Assembly (NCBI RefSeq): GCF_002288925.2
Contig: NW_022098004.1
Span: forward strand, 15,076,581 to 15,140,580
Source: Delphinapterus leucas
Lineage: Eukaryota; Chordata; Mammalia; Artiodactyla; Monodontidae
DNA: 64,000 bases
Direction: 5' to 3'
Under the pieces are notes generated by a model. That model ran no database searches. It saw nothing but the letters and a program-made list of their open reading frames with translations, and was not told the DNA's origin. Made by a program: the position numbers and the translations under genes. Shown here one piece after another: positions 34,326 through 46,451 of this stretch (positions are counted from its first letter, which is position 1; each line of letters opens with the position of its first letter).

Positions 34326-34860
34326 AATGGTGAACAAGAACAGACATGGCACCTGCCTTCACAGAGCTTGAAGTCCAGTGGGTGAGAAAGACATTAAATA
34401 AATAATTACAAAAATAAATGAAAAAGCACAACTCTGATAGGTGTAATAAAGGAGAGGGTACCTGGGTCAATATACACATATATTAGACAACTAGACAACT
34501 TACCTAGACAATAGCAATTACACATTTATGTTGAGATCTAAAGGGTGAGTGAACTGGAGGAATGTGAGGGTGTTCAAGAAAGGGGGAACAGAATGTGCAA
34601 AGTTGCTAGGGTAAGAAGAAGTGAGGTACATTCTAGAACTGGAAAGAACCCTAGTGTAAGTAGAACACAGAGAATGAGAAGGGATATGGTGCAACATGAG
34701 GATGGGGAAGTAGGTAATGTCCATTTAGGGTCTTGTAGGTTATGAATTTTAGTTTCCACCCTAAGATCATTGGGAAGCAATTCCAGTTTTAAGTAAGACT
34801 GATAACAGAATCAAATTTGTATGCTGAAATATTCTCTCTGGCTGCAGCACGAAGAATGAA
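34326..34860 (-). repeat. L2 LINE fragment, antisense, right part
   Basis: 'ggtgaacaagaacagacatg' followed by 'gcacctgccttcacagagct' and, further on, 'gggtcttgtaggttatgaat' continues the antisense L2 begun before the insertion. Confidence 0.6.
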
Positions 34861-34977
34861 TTGATAGTTCTATTTCCAGCCATACGGTGGAACAGGTATC
34901 TGAAAAACGCTTCCACCAAAAATGTTCAGATGTTCCGAATAAAATAGAACATACAGTCTTTTAAATAAATGGCTAAG

Positions 34978-35090
34978 GAGAATTCCCTGATGGTCCAGTG
35001 GTTGGGATTTGGCTCTTTTACTGCCGGGGCCCGGGTTCAATCCCTAGTCGGGGAACTGGGATACTGTAAGCCATGTTATGTGGCCAAAAA
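34978..35090 (+). mobile_element. Short CHR-S-type SINE (tRNA-like head only)
   Basis: A 113-bp element with 'gaattccctgatggtccagt' head and B box 'gggttcaatccc', ending 'ggccaaaaaaa'. Direct repeats 'aaatggctaag' at 34967-34977 and 35091-35101. Shorter and more diverged than other CHR copies, so likely an older, short SINE subfamily. Confidence 0.9.
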
Positions 35091-35101
35091 AAATGGCTAA
35101 G

Positions 35102-37520
35102 ATTGCAAGTACAGAACTCCCCAAGTTTCAGGTACAAAGAGGGAACTGAAATGAGAGGAGTAAGCCATGGAAAATGTATCTGCCTTGAGGAGCACTTCCC
35201 AGTCTCAGTGACCGCAGGGATTAGGTTTTAACCCCCTATGGGGACAGGGCCCATGAAAGTCAGGAATTTGGAACGGATAATTCCCACGTAAAATTGTGAC
35301 CCTTAAAAGGATGGCCTAGGGAAAATAAATCTATCTGTTATCACAGGGTGCTTGTCTTTTCTTGGCGCATGGGTGGGAAATTCTCAGAAAGTCTCCCCTG
35401 AGAATTTGTGACTATGTTTTACAGGTTTGGAAATTTATCATATTTACTACCCACCAAGTTCAGTGACCTGTAAGCTGAAGAATGAAAATCAAACTTGGTC
35501 TCAAGCTGGTAATATTCTTGTGGCATTTGGCAGGAGCAAATCGAGAAATACTCTGGCGGGCCACAGCTTCATATAGGTCACCTAGGTTTCTTGTAGAGAA
35601 AGCCCTGCCAAAGATGTACTGACATGTTACAAAACTAAAAGCCATGAGTGAGAGTAGTAGACAAAGCAAACAGCAGATTTAGACCTCTGAGAACTTCAGG
35701 TGATAGAACAATCTGGACTGCAAAATAAGTATACTGAAAGTAATTAAAGACATAAAAGAAGGTATCAAAATCATACAAAAATAGCAAGACATTATGAAAA
35801 AAAGAAAGTGAACTGGAGAGGGATAAGAATAAAGCATCAGGATCAAGAATGCGACTCTCTTACCAAATGTGCAGGACTCTTGGTACATATCAGGATTTAG
35901 GAAGCAGTCCTTTTTATCATTTTCTTTTCTCTCTTTATGTTAAATATGTTATTTATATAGGACAAACCTCTCACTTGCTTTGTTAGTGACATCTAAAATG
36001 TAAGGGCATAATGACTGCCCCAAAGCCAGGAAACATTTTCCGTATTTGAAACTGATGGTCAGCTCATAAGACATTCTCTCTGTTATTACTGCTGCAATGT
36101 CTCATAAAGGAAAATATCATCTCAGTGTGACTTCTTTGCTTCTTTGCACTCTTCAGCTCAGTGTTCTCTTTCCAGCTGGGCACAAATTGAGGACACTGGC
36201 CTTTTCAATGGTGGACAAAGAGCCACAATGGGAGGGAGGTCGCAAGCATCAAAGGAAAGCTCAAAATAAGGAAGGCTCATTATTTCATCAGAAACTTTTT
36301 TTTATCGCTACTGTTTCAAAAATTATTCCTAGGCCTCACAAAAGAAGTAGGAATAAGTAATGTGGTAACATCAAGAGGTCACCAGGTCAGCCTGAGCTGG
36401 TGCTCTGGAGGAGCCAATGTTGCTTCACAAATCCCCAGATGGACCCAGGCTCGATCTGCAGTAAGGGTTTTTGGTAGTAGAGAGACTTAGATGGAACTAG
36501 ATGATTCCAAGCATGATGGAATCAGGTCATTTTCACTCACCTCTGTCTCGTGAGACACTGATCATTATCACTATCATCATTACCTTTTACTGAAGTTTAG
36601 CTACCTGCTAGACCACATGTTATTTGATGTACCATAAGAAAACCTCTGTAGGGTGGGCATTAACATCCCCACTTCTCTGATGACAGATACAAAAAAATGA
36701 AATCATCCAAAATTTCTCATTTTATATTAGAATCAGCATAAGATAAATGCCCTTAGCCTTTCCTTAGCAGGTTTAGATAGAGGCAAAGTCATTCATAGCC
36801 CTAAGAAGAACAGGGGCCGACAGGGAATTTCTTTCTTCACGTGCTTTCAGAGAAGGTTGTGCTCTGAGCAGCCAAAATAAAACTGTCTCTCGCCTTGTAG
36901 CAAATGTAGATTTACCCCAATGGGAGAGAGAGATTTGAAAATTAATGATTTATAGAATTTGATGTATTATTGGAGCTGCTTTCAATCAGGGCTATTTATG
37001 ATATAGATGGGCAATATCAAACTGTAAATGCCTCTCCTTCCTGTTCACACTTTGTTTCTGTATGTTCTTTAAAAGAGTGGGTGTCCCTGTATTTGCTCCT
37101 TGCATTTTGCTCTCTCCTCTGCCTGTGACTCATACGCCCTGGCTCTTATTAGTGCACCCTACCCACAGATATTTCTTTAACATTGTATGTGGATAAATCA
37201 CACATACACATGTGCACATTATGAATCTGTGCAATACAGAGTTCACCTTGGTTTTTATTAGAATCTTTTCTAGGGTATGATGTTTCCAATGTCAGATAAT
37301 TAGTAGATTTGGGCTAGACGCATGATGGCTATTAGGTCAAAGAGTAAATAGCCAGTGATTACAGACTGTAGTAAAGTAAGGCTGGAGGAACAGTTCATCA
37401 GTAGCTGTAACAAATCATAGAGTTCCTATTAATAGTTTATATAACTAGAATTGTTTCAATACAGGATTTGAGGTTTTCAGTCTTCATGGTATTCTTTCTT
37501 ATATTAGAGCAAAGTTTACT
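35102..37520. other. Intergenic sequence, no gene seen
   Basis: No recognised repeat in 2.4 kb and no exon with good splice sites. ORFs at 35460-35888 and 36097-36360 lack recognisable content. Could be conserved non-coding DNA in part. Confidence 0.4.
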
Positions 37521-37536
37521 TAAAAGACAATGCCTT

Positions 37537-37897
37537 GGGGCTTCCCTGGTGGCACAGTGGTTGAGAGTCTGCCTGCTAATGCAGGGGACATAGGTTCGAG
37601 CCCTGGTCTGGGAGGATCCCACATGCCGCGGAGCAACTAGGCTCGTGAGCCACAACTACTGAGCCTGCGCGTCTGGAGCCTATGCTCTGCAACAAGAGAG
37701 GCCGCAATAGTGAGAGGTCCGTGCACCGCGATGAAGAGTGGCCCCCGCTTACCACAACTAGAGAAAACCCTCGCACAGAAATGAAGACCCAATACAGCAA
37801 ATACAAATAAATAAATAAACTCCTACCCCCAACATTTTCTTAAAAAAAACACAAAAAACCCCTGCTGTGTCCATACAGCGTGATTCACTTAAAAAAA
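37537..37897 (+). mobile_element. CHR SINE, long form, with extra 3' sequence inside its duplications
   Basis: Target-site duplication 'aaaagacaatgcctt' at 37522-37536 and 37898-37912. The normal SINE body ends in (AAAT)n near 37820, but about 75 bp of unrelated sequence follows ('ctcctacccccaacattttc' then, later, 'gctgtgtccatacagcg') before a second A-run and the right duplication. This is the layout expected of a 3' transduction. Confidence 0.9.
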
Positions 37898-37912
37898 AAA
37901 AGACAATGCCTT

Positions 37913-38369
37913 ATTTTAGAATCTCTTGGTACTGGTGCATTTTGAGCCCACAAGCCCTATTTCAAGTGAATATTTACATAATGTCTATCATCACTGTCTT
38001 TATATACATAGCAGGATCTCATGTTCATAGATATTGTGGTTTTAAAGATCTGTCCTGTCATCTATTTAATTTTCTTGCCCTAGTTACAGAGGAGGACTCA
38101 TACCTACAAAGAACCATTTGTGTTTTCTTTGCTTGCAGCTTGAACTAGCACACTGTCTCACTGGAGAGTTATAACTAGTTCCTACTGATAGCAAGAGACC
38201 CTTTGTTGTTGAAGATTTTTTTTTTTTTTACCTACTAAGAGAAGTTTCTGTATATCAAGGCTTAAAATCCTGTCTACATTTCTTCTCGAAGGGAAAATTA
38301 GAAAGAAAACATTTTGAAATTATGCCTTGCACATAATAGGAATTCAATCAATATTGATTCATTAGGAAA
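37913..38369. other. Intergenic sequence, no feature recognised
   Basis: No gene. A T-run is present at about 38217-38230. Confidence 0.4.
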
Positions 38370-39672
38370 TCCAAAGCCATATTTTGATTCAAGTTGTACT
38401 GGAGGGATAAACACAAATTGCATTTGTGTTTACTGTATGCTCAGTGATGGAAAAATGGTGTTGGGACAACACCCAACAATGTACCAAATGCATCAAAATA
38501 AATTTCAGATAAATTAAAAGCATACAAATAAAACCACAAAATTACTAGAAAAAATAAGGAGAGAATTAAAAAGAATAATATTGGAGTGAGAGAAGTCCTT
38601 GCAAAATATGAGACAAAACCCATAAGTCATAATATAAGGATACATAAGGTCACTGTAACAAAAATAAAACAAATTTTTATATGGCAAAAATCATCATAAT
38701 CAAAGTAAAAAGAGAGATAGACTGGGAAGTTCTATAATTCATATCATAAACAAATTGCTAATTTCTATAGTATACAAAAACCTGCTATAAATCAATGTAG
38801 CAAAGTCCAGTAACCTAATGGAAAACAAGCAAACAGTTCATAGGAAAAGAAATAAAATGACTTTTACACATATTAAAAACAATCTCACTCAAAGCAAGAG
38901 AAACGCAAATTAAATCCTCACTGAGACACCATTTTATACTTAATATACTGGCAAAACTCCAAAATTATTGACAACACAATGTACTGGTGAAGATGTGGCA
39001 AAACAAATTTTTTCAGATATTGCTAATGGGAGTGGAAACAAGCACCAAACTCTATGGGATGCAATTTTCCAAAATACGTTAAAATTACATGTATATACCT
39101 TTTGACCTAGCTAGTCCAGTTCTATAATTTATCCTACAGATATACCTGCACACACATGTAAGATGGCACATGTAAAAGGCTATGTACTGCAGCTTTGTAA
39201 TAGCAAAAGATTAGAAATTACCTAAATGTCTCTCAGTAGGAGACTAGTTAAAAAAATAATGGCTTATCTAACAATAGGGTATCATGAAGCTATAGAAATG
39301 ACTGAGGACTCTCCTACATAGAAATTCCTTCTCTGTATCCATTTCAGGAAAATAAAATAGATAACAGGAGAGGTCCAGAAAAAAACATAAATATCTATAA
39401 ACATGATGTTATAAAAAAGTACAGACCAGGGTATACAGCATGCTATTTGTGTAAAAATGGGGAGAGGAGTATATGCATACATGTATTTGTTTGTCATATG
39501 CATAAAATAACTCTAGAAGGACACACAAAAACTGGATAACATGGATTGCCATTAGATAAAGGAATTGGGTAGGTGGGAGACACAGAAAAAGAGAATTTTC
39601 ACTGTGTACCTTTTGTACTTTTTGCATTCTAAGAATGATTTCCTATTTAAAAAGTTAATTAATTAATAAAAG
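38370..39672 (+). mobile_element. 5'-truncated L1 (old L1M type), sense
   Basis: About 1.3 kb of A-rich sequence with the L1 ORF2 3' landmarks 'caagagaaacgcaaattaaa', 'actggtgaagatgtggcaaa', 'atgcagctttgtaatagc'-like text and 'ccattttatacttaatatac', and an A/T-rich 3' end 'aaaaagttaattaattaata'. Many stops and frameshifts. Not active. Confidence 0.85.
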
Positions 39673-40019
39673 ATACCTCTCATACATAGGCACACCCATA
39701 ACCACACACACACAGAACACACTTCATTTGCTATCAGACTTCAGAGCTACAAAGATAAATAAATCCCCAGCGTGCTAGCTTCTTGGCAATAGTATTAGGC
39801 TACCGGGCCTTGGGAGTTAATGGCACACATGTTATAATTAGGGTTAAGTGGGACTCATCTGCCAAACATGTCTGCCTCCTGAATTCCTAGCACTTTACCA
39901 CATAAACTTGTTGAATAAAAAATGAAAACTGAAGGATAAACAACAGATTAAACAGCAAATGGTCTTTGTGGATAATCCCAACTATTAATATAGTAAAAAT
40001 AAACATAGTTGTTATACCC
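39673..40019. other. Intergenic sequence, no feature recognised
   Basis: Short CA patch at about 39700-39713. No gene. Confidence 0.4.
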
Positions 40020-40140
40020 AGTAAGTCTGGAGACTTGGTTTCCACTACACAGCTGTGGGCTTGGTAAAGTCACTTGAATGGGAGTAACTAGTAAATAGGG
40101 AGTGTGGACTAGATCATTTCTAATGCTCCTTCCAGTTGCA
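40020..40140 (+). repeat. MIR-like SINE fragment
   Basis: 'gtctggagacttggtttcca' followed by 'tgtgggcttggtaaagtcac' and 'ctagatcatttctaatgctc' is MIR-like. Confidence 0.5.
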
Positions 40141-40429
40141 TTTCTCCTTGACGTTATCCCAGTTGCAACGCTCTTTACCAGAGTGTATGATCAAACTCTT
40201 TACTGTCACGTTATGTCTGAGTCTCCAGCTTCCCAGACCTGGGAAGACCCCAGAGTTACCCTGCTCTCAGTCTTTTCCTTTTTGCTTTAAAATACACAAA
40301 AGTCTTCCTGTTATCCAAAAACCTTCTGAGCCACTAATTTATTTAACTCCCTCTTCCTCCCATTTCTCTCTTTCCTTTATCTGACAAATTTCTTAAATGA
40401 TTTAAAGTCTGTTTGTGTGTCTGTCTCTT

Positions 40430-41345
40430 ATGAAATTCACATTGCATTAAATTAACCATTTAAAGAGTACAATTTAGTGGCATTTAGTGCATTCACAATG
40501 TTGTCCAACTATCACCTCTATCTAGTTCTAAAATACTTTCAGGGCTTCCCTGGCGGTGCAGTGGTTAAGAATCCGCCTACCAATGCAAGGAACACGGGTT
40601 TGAGCCCTGGTCCGGGAAGATCCCACATGCCGTGGAGCAATTAAGCCCATGCACCACAACTGAGCCTGTGCTCTAGGGCCCATGAGCCACAACTACTGAG
40701 CCTGCGTTCTACAACTACTGAAGCCTGCATGCCTGGAGCCCGTGCTCCACAACAAGGGAAGCCACCGCAATGAGAAGCCTGCGCACCACAACGAAGAGTA
40801 GCCCCCGCTTGCCGCAACTAGAGAAAGCCCGTGCACAGCAACAAAGACCCAATGCAGCCAAAAATAAATAAATAAAATAAATTAAAAACATATAAATAAA
40901 ATATCTTCATCACCCTCAAAGCAGACGTTGTACCCATTAAGCAGTCACTCCCCATTCCCTCCTCTCATCAGCCTCTGGCAACCATTTTCTATCTTTATGT
41001 CTCTATGGATTTACCTATTCTGGATATTTCATATGAATGGAATGTGACCTGTGTAACCTTTGATGTCCGGTCTCTTTTACGTAGCATAATTTTTTCAAGG
41101 TTCATCCATGTTGTAGCATATATCAGTGCTTCATTTCTTATGGCTGAATAATATTCCATTGTATGGCTATACCACATTTTCTTTAACCATTCATCAGTTG
41201 GTAGACATTTGGGTTGTCTCCACCTTTTGGCTTTGTGAATAGTTCTGCTATGAACATTTGTGTACACATATATGTGTGAATATCTGTTTTTCAATTATTT
41301 TGGATATATACCTAGGAGTGGGATTTCTGGCTTATACAGTTAATT
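40430..41345 (-). mobile_element. L1 3' end (old L1M type), antisense, split by a CHR SINE
   Basis: On the minus strand a partial ORF (40995-41294) contains 'HTMEYYSAIRNEALIYATTW', the conserved C-terminal part of L1 ORF2p. The 3' UTR phrases 'caaccattttctatctttat' and 'aggttcatccatgttgtagc' (plus strand) flank it. A CHR SINE sits at 40542-40895. The element is 5'-truncated and inactive. Confidence 0.92.
40542..40895 (+). mobile_element. CHR SINE, long form, nested in L1
   Basis: Head 'agggcttccctggcggtgca', body of repeated 'cacaactactgagcctg' units and (AAAT)n tail. The flanks 'taaaatactttca' and 'taaaatatcttca' are probably a diverged target-site duplication. Younger than the host L1. Confidence 0.93.
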
Positions 41346-41404
41346 CTATATCTAGCTGTTTGATGAACTTTTTGTGTCTCTTTTTGAAGCAGTTTGCTTA
41401 GGCT

Positions 41405-41860
41405 TAGGTGCAGACATTCATTAGAGGCTCATTCATTCAATAACTATTTATTAACTGCCTGCTAAGAAACAGGTCCTTTGCTCAGACAGTGGAAGATATG
41501 AGGGTAGGTAAGACAGTTTATCCCTTGAAGGGTCTCATGGTTTGGCATAAAGAGGTAGATGGGGAAATGAACAAAATGTAAACTGGATAGCATCTTTCCA
41601 ATGATGAAAACCCTCCAGGAACTCATCACTGCAACCAGAAGAAAACCCAAATTCCATACTAGAGGCTTCATGACTCTGCCTACACATGTGACCTCATGTA
41701 ATCTCCATACAAAGTGTTATGGAAGTTCAGTGTTAGGAGAGAGAACTTCACGGAAGAGATGAGATTTAGCTTGTCCCTTAGGTTAGCAGGAGGATATCTA
41801 TAGAAACCAAATGTGAACTCCTGAAGGGAGACACATGAATACATTTTCTCATCTGCTTTG
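41405..41860 (-). repeat. L2-type LINE fragment, antisense
   Basis: 'cattcattcaataactattt' followed by 'attaactgcctgctaagaaa' and 'cttagctt'-like text is the antisense L2 tail and body. Boundaries approximate. Confidence 0.5.
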
Positions 41861-42100
41861 GGCTACCTTCCTTCTCTCAGAATTGACTCTCTTGCTCTCT
41901 AGCTGATCAACTTAGTCAAGAATCTGGGGCAAAGTTTTAATCCTGCTCTCGCTGATGAATTAGTAATTGCCTGGAGGAAATGTTTCACTTTTATCCAAGA
42001 TATTATTAACATTTTCAGGGCAATATAGTATTATTTAGGAACTTGGCAAAGTAATTAACCCAAAGCTTGTGTTAATACACTTATAAAACATAAAATCCAA

Positions 42101-42313
42101 GCTTCCCTGGTGGCGCAGTGGTTGAGAGTCCGCCTGCCGATGCAGGGGACACGCGTTCGTGCCCCGGTCCGGGAAGATCCCACATGCCGCGGAGCAGCTG
42201 GGCCCGTGGGCCATGGCTGCTGAGCCTGTGCGTCCGGAGCCTGTGCTCCGCAATGGGAGAGGCCACAGCAGTGAGAGGCCCGCGTACCGCAAAAAAAAAA
42301 CACCAAAAAACCC
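42101..42313 (+). mobile_element. CHR SINE, short poly(A) form
   Basis: Near-consensus short copy ending 'gaggcccgcgtaccgc' and an A-rich tail. Flanks share 'cataaaat'. The 158-codon minus ORF (42035-42511) runs through it by chance. Confidence 0.95.
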
Positions 42314-42690
42314 CATAAAATTCTTGTTTACTTTGTCATCAGATCCATCATTAGTACCCTTAATTATTGAAGACATTGATACTTCAGATTTTAATGAATT
42401 GTTGGAAAAACTGCTGGAATTATGAAGGCCAATAAATTGTTTTGAGCATTTAAAGAGAGTTAATGGAAATTTATGCCAATCTAGATTACATAATCTCTTC
42501 CAAATTTTCATTTATCTCTACCATATACACCAATGCTACTTCAACTGGCCTACCTCTAACATTTGCAGAATCTGGGGTGAAAGATTAAATGGAGGTGTAC
42601 ATACCATATATCTAAATATTTAAAAGTTATATATCAAATGGTTGCATAAAATATGTTCTATCTTCCTACTTGTATATTTGTGTACATATG
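42314..42690. other. Intergenic sequence, no feature recognised
   Basis: AT-rich. No gene. Confidence 0.4.
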
Positions 42691-42699
42691 TATATACAT

Positions 42700-42700
<1 letters not shown>

Positions 42701-42747
<47 letters not shown>

Positions 42748-42750
42748 GTA
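42701..42750. repeat. CA/TA compound microsatellite
   Basis: CA run passing directly into (TA)n. Confidence 0.95.
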
Positions 42751-42759
42751 TCTTCATAA

Positions 42760-43250
42760 CACTCTGGAAGGCCAGGTACTAGTTAGGAATCCTTGGACTT
42801 TAGATCACAGCTGTGATTAGCTCACAGTCCCCAGACTCCAACCCATTTCCCTCCTCTTTCTACCCTGCTTTTGCTCCTTGCTATGAATGATTTCATGAAC
42901 ATGTGTGTGAACACTCTCCCTGCACATCCAACATTCATTCCCTGCTCCTGCAAACAGTCGTCCCTTGGCTACTCCTTGGGCCTAGTGGTGCAGACCAAGA
43001 GGAAGGCCCTAGGGAAGAGTCCCATACAGGTCTTGGAAGCACACTTGAAATTCGAGAGTCCTGCGTAGTGGAGTGTGATCTGGAGCTGGGGAGGACTGGT
43101 AAGTGGAGTGGGTACCCTCCCTTCATCCCATCCTCAAGCAATGGGAAGGAATGAGATGTAGCCAGAGAAGGGCCAGAGCAGAGCCCTCTGATATGGGGTC
43201 CAGAAGTGGGCTCCTCTTGCTGCACCTCAGAAATCTCTTCTGTCCTCCTT
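42760..43250. other. Intergenic sequence, no gene supported
   Basis: Somewhat GC-richer than its surroundings. The 106-codon minus ORF at 42935-43255 starts MTRRTEEISEVQQEEP but shows no domain or splice pair. Not called. Confidence 0.35.
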
Positions 43251-43254
43251 GTCA

Positions 43255-43425
43255 ACAGTGAAAAATTGCGTGAGTTTTTTAAACTATGTGGGCCTTGGTT
43301 TCCTGAACTGTATAAGGGGTCATAAAGCTGATGCTATTGCTACTACTCAAGGTTGTTGAAAAGTCTAGATAAATTTAACAATGTACGTGAGAGTGCTTTG
43401 TAAAGGTGCTATATACTAGAAACAT
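43255..43425 (+). repeat. MIR SINE fragment
   Basis: 'tgtgggccttggtttcctga' followed by 'actgtataaggggtcata' and 'actcaaggttgttgaaaag' is MIR order. Confidence 0.75.
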
Positions 43426-43559
43426 ATTGTTATTATGTTGGGGTTTTCGGACCCTGTACTAAACCAGAGGGCAAAGCAGCTGCTTGCTGTGCACACACTC
43501 TCATGTTCTCATTAACGTATGACCAAAAAAGAAAATATGGAGAGCTCATGACAAAGGAG

Positions 43560-44060
43560 GCAAAGCTTATTAAATATCCTTCACGTTTTATTTTTCCTAA
43601 ACCTGCTTCCTGATTCCTCCAGATCCAGATTGATTTCTTTAAAACCCTGAGTTTGTGGACATGCGCTAATTTGCATGGCTGATCTAGGTCCCCAGATTGA
43701 TGTCGGGTAAGGGACATTACTCTTCAGCTGTAAGGCAGGGTAACTCCTGCATTAAGCAGGAAGCAGACTGATATCTCATCTGTTCAGCCGGCAGAGAATA
43801 TGCAGTGTACCTTTGTGGTAAAAGCAGACGACTGAACGAGCAGGGTGTGCAGGGGAATGAATTACACCATGAGCTTCTGCATCCATAAAAATGAGGCCGC
43901 TCTGGGGTCAGGCGGGTGGGTGATGTTTCACGGAGGCAGGTTAAACTGATTTGACCCTCCGGCTCACTGATTTGAAGCTGACAAAAGGGGCTGTGCTGTC
44001 GCTCTGGGCTCCGAATGAACTTACCGTTGTCTCTGGCCATTTTGAATGAGGAAAGTCTCT
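43560..44060. promoter_or_regulatory. Candidate conserved non-coding element, block 1
   Basis: Repeat-free 500 bp with scattered CpGs and motif-rich text: 'gtggacatgcgctaatttgc', 'aatgaattacaccatgagct', 'catccataaaaatgaggccg'. Enhancer-like by appearance. Overlapping minus-strand ORFs (43433-44040) show no domain. Conservation not tested. Confidence 0.35.
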
Positions 44061-44269
44061 GGATTTTTCTTTCTTAGGATTGTATTTTCTTTCTTCTTCT
44101 TTTAAAAAACACCATTTCATTCCTATTTGCACAGAAATATAAATCAGTTTTATTTTCAGGAATAGGGATTTTGGTATGTTTGGGGCAAAACCCCTATATC
44201 TTTATCCCCTTTTATCATCTTGCTAAATAAAACAAATTGTGCTACTTCGGTTTTTTTGCTTTTCAAAAG

Positions 44270-44660
44270 CAATTACTTCCCTGTCATTTCTAGACATTCA
44301 AGCAGAACAGTCTGCCTTGATTACCCATCCTTCCTCTCCCCTCCCCCTTTCAAGTCCTCTGGCTTCTGCACTGCTAGGGAAGGATTCAATTAAATGAAGT
44401 GTCAATGGAGCTACAATGGTTTCAGGTCAGAGACGTCAGTAAAAAGCTGTGGAGCTGTGCTGCCCCTGTGTATGTAAATGTATATATTTATACCAGGGAT
44501 GTCAACTTTCAGGACTCTCCTCCTCTGCTCTTCCCTGATCAAAGATGATTGCTGAGGCAATTACTGCAGAGGAAAAGAAAATCAGGGCCTCCCGTTCATC
44601 CTAGTGCTGTCGGAATTTAATTGCTTGGAATAATGGAGCAGGAGTCCCCTTCCTTTGCAC
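44270..44660. promoter_or_regulatory. Candidate conserved non-coding element, block 2
   Basis: Repeat-free with TAAT/ATTA-type and nuclear-receptor-like words: 'gattcaattaaatgaagtgt', 'aggtcagagacgtcagtaaa' (contains a CRE-like gacgtca), 'gatgattgctgaggcaatta' and 'tcggaatttaattgcttgga'. Inferred enhancer, not shown. Confidence 0.35.
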
Positions 44661-46217
44661 ACGGCCACACTTAGACACACACAAACTTACACACATGGTT
44701 GTGCTAGGACACATGATGGCAATGCAGAAAAACATGCATGCACCCTCTAGTCCTGATGCCTGTACAGGTACACAGAGCTGCCTGTGACACACACACAAAA
44801 TACTGTACTCTCTGGCTAATTCAATAAAAGCAATGTATAGTATCTGGCTTACATTAAAAACTATGTTTTTACCTTCCTTTATAAAAGACTTAATTTTTAT
44901 TCCTTTATCAAAAGAGACATCTAAAGTTAAAAAAAAAGGAGAAGAGGATACAGGGAGAAGTCACAGCAGCAAAATACACAAATTCTTCAATTTGTGCTTT
45001 TGTTGTTTAATTCTTCTGTACACGCAGTCACAGAAGTCCTAAGTCTCTGCACAAACACTTCACATGTTAAAAATCCCTCTCAAGCCCTTTTTGCTTTGTT
45101 GTAGGCACAAGGACAAGTTGAGTATTCTATACTATTCACTGTGTTCTAGGCTATTCTGTTTTTGTTCTTATATGACATGAAGAGGGATTCTAACTTGCAT
45201 CAACAAATATAAAGAGTGACATTCAGATGCAGAGAATCCTAGCTCTCTAATTAGTTCTGCTATGTCCAGGCACTGGGAGTATGTGTGGCTTCAGGCTGGG
45301 GTGAGTCCCTGGTCACACTTAGAACACAGGCTCTAAAGCATCCACATGGCAGATTCAGGTTTTCATTTCAGGCTCCCAAGGGCTGTCAGATTTTAAATAT
45401 TATTATTTGGCCTAATTGGTTCCTCCTTTGATGGCAAGAGAGTAAAGACAGGGAAAAATACCCTCACAAACCCTGTCATCCACACAAAGGCAGAGCACAG
45501 ACACTTGGCTTTGTGTTAACAATCACTAGAAGTTTTTCTTTTTCTTTTTGTGGATTAAGTAGTTAACTGTGTGCATGAAGCTCACATCCATCCTTTCTAG
45601 GACAGTTAAGAATAAATACAGCCTTTCAGAAAAAGGAATACCAATTTTTTCCACTGTTGTGATTGTTGAAATTAAAAAAATTTTTTTTTCTGAAAATTTC
45701 AGAAAATGGTGGTGGTAGATAAACCAAGTGCAAACCAAAAAAGATCCCAAAGCACCTTATTTTAAAGATTTGGAGAGATCAATCTCAGGCTTCTCAGCTC
45801 AGCAAGACTACCATCCTCTCTGTGGGTTCTCTTTTCCCAGACTGTGTCTTGGAAACTGACTCCAGCCAGTTATCTGGACCAATCACAGGGCTCACCTCTT
45901 TTGTTTTTTGTCTCTCAGAGATCACATTCCTGTACTACCTAAGTAGAATGTCTGAAAACAGTTGTTTTATATGTTTTATCTTATTTTCTAGTTGTTTACA
46001 GTGGGAGGACAATTCTTATAAAAGTGAATCCTTCATGTTTTTTTTTTTTTTGCTCTATAAATACTTATTGGGGAAGGGTGGGGGAATCCTTCATGACTTC
46101 AAAGAAAATTTTAACCTACATATTGTTGAATAAATGATTGAATGAAAAAAAAAGATTTGGAGATAAAAGTGGCTACGTGGATGGCTATGTCAAAATTTTA
46201 CAACTGAGCCCCTGATA
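44661..46217. other. Intergenic sequence, no gene seen
   Basis: No gene or clear repeat. T-rich patches at about 45535-45550 and 46041-46052. The 103-codon ORF at 45822-46133 has no recognisable domain. Confidence 0.4.
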
Positions 46218-46229
46218 ATGTCTCTGATG

Positions 46230-46440
46230 GTTTTTTTTTTTTTTTTTTTGCGGTATGTGGGCCTCTCACTGTTGTGGCCTCTCCGATTGCGGAGCACAGG
46301 CTCCGGACGCGCAGGCTCAGTGGCCATGGCTCATGGGCCTAGCCGCTCCACGCATGTGGGATCTTCCTGGACCGGGGCACGAACCCGCGTCCCCCACATC
46401 GGCAGGCAGACTCTCAACCACTGTGCCACCAGGGAAGCCT
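46230..46440 (-). mobile_element. CHR SINE, short poly(A) form, antisense, with target-site duplication
   Basis: Long T-run then the complement of the short CHR body. Perfect 11-bp duplication 'tgtctctgatg' at 46219-46229 and 46441-46451. Confidence 0.95.
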
Positions 46441-46451
46441 TGTCTCTGATG

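Noticed and set aside
40995..41294. L1 ORF2-like ORF as a functional gene
   Set aside because: Only the C-terminal tail of ORF2 remains. The element is 5'-truncated and carries a SINE insertion.
42035..42511. 158-codon minus-strand ORF
   Set aside because: The middle is an antisense CHR SINE. The flanks are unrelated AT-rich sequence.
43433..44040. Minus-strand ORFs of 94 and 107 codons
   Set aside because: Unique sequence but no domain or splice pair. Better explained as conserved non-coding DNA.
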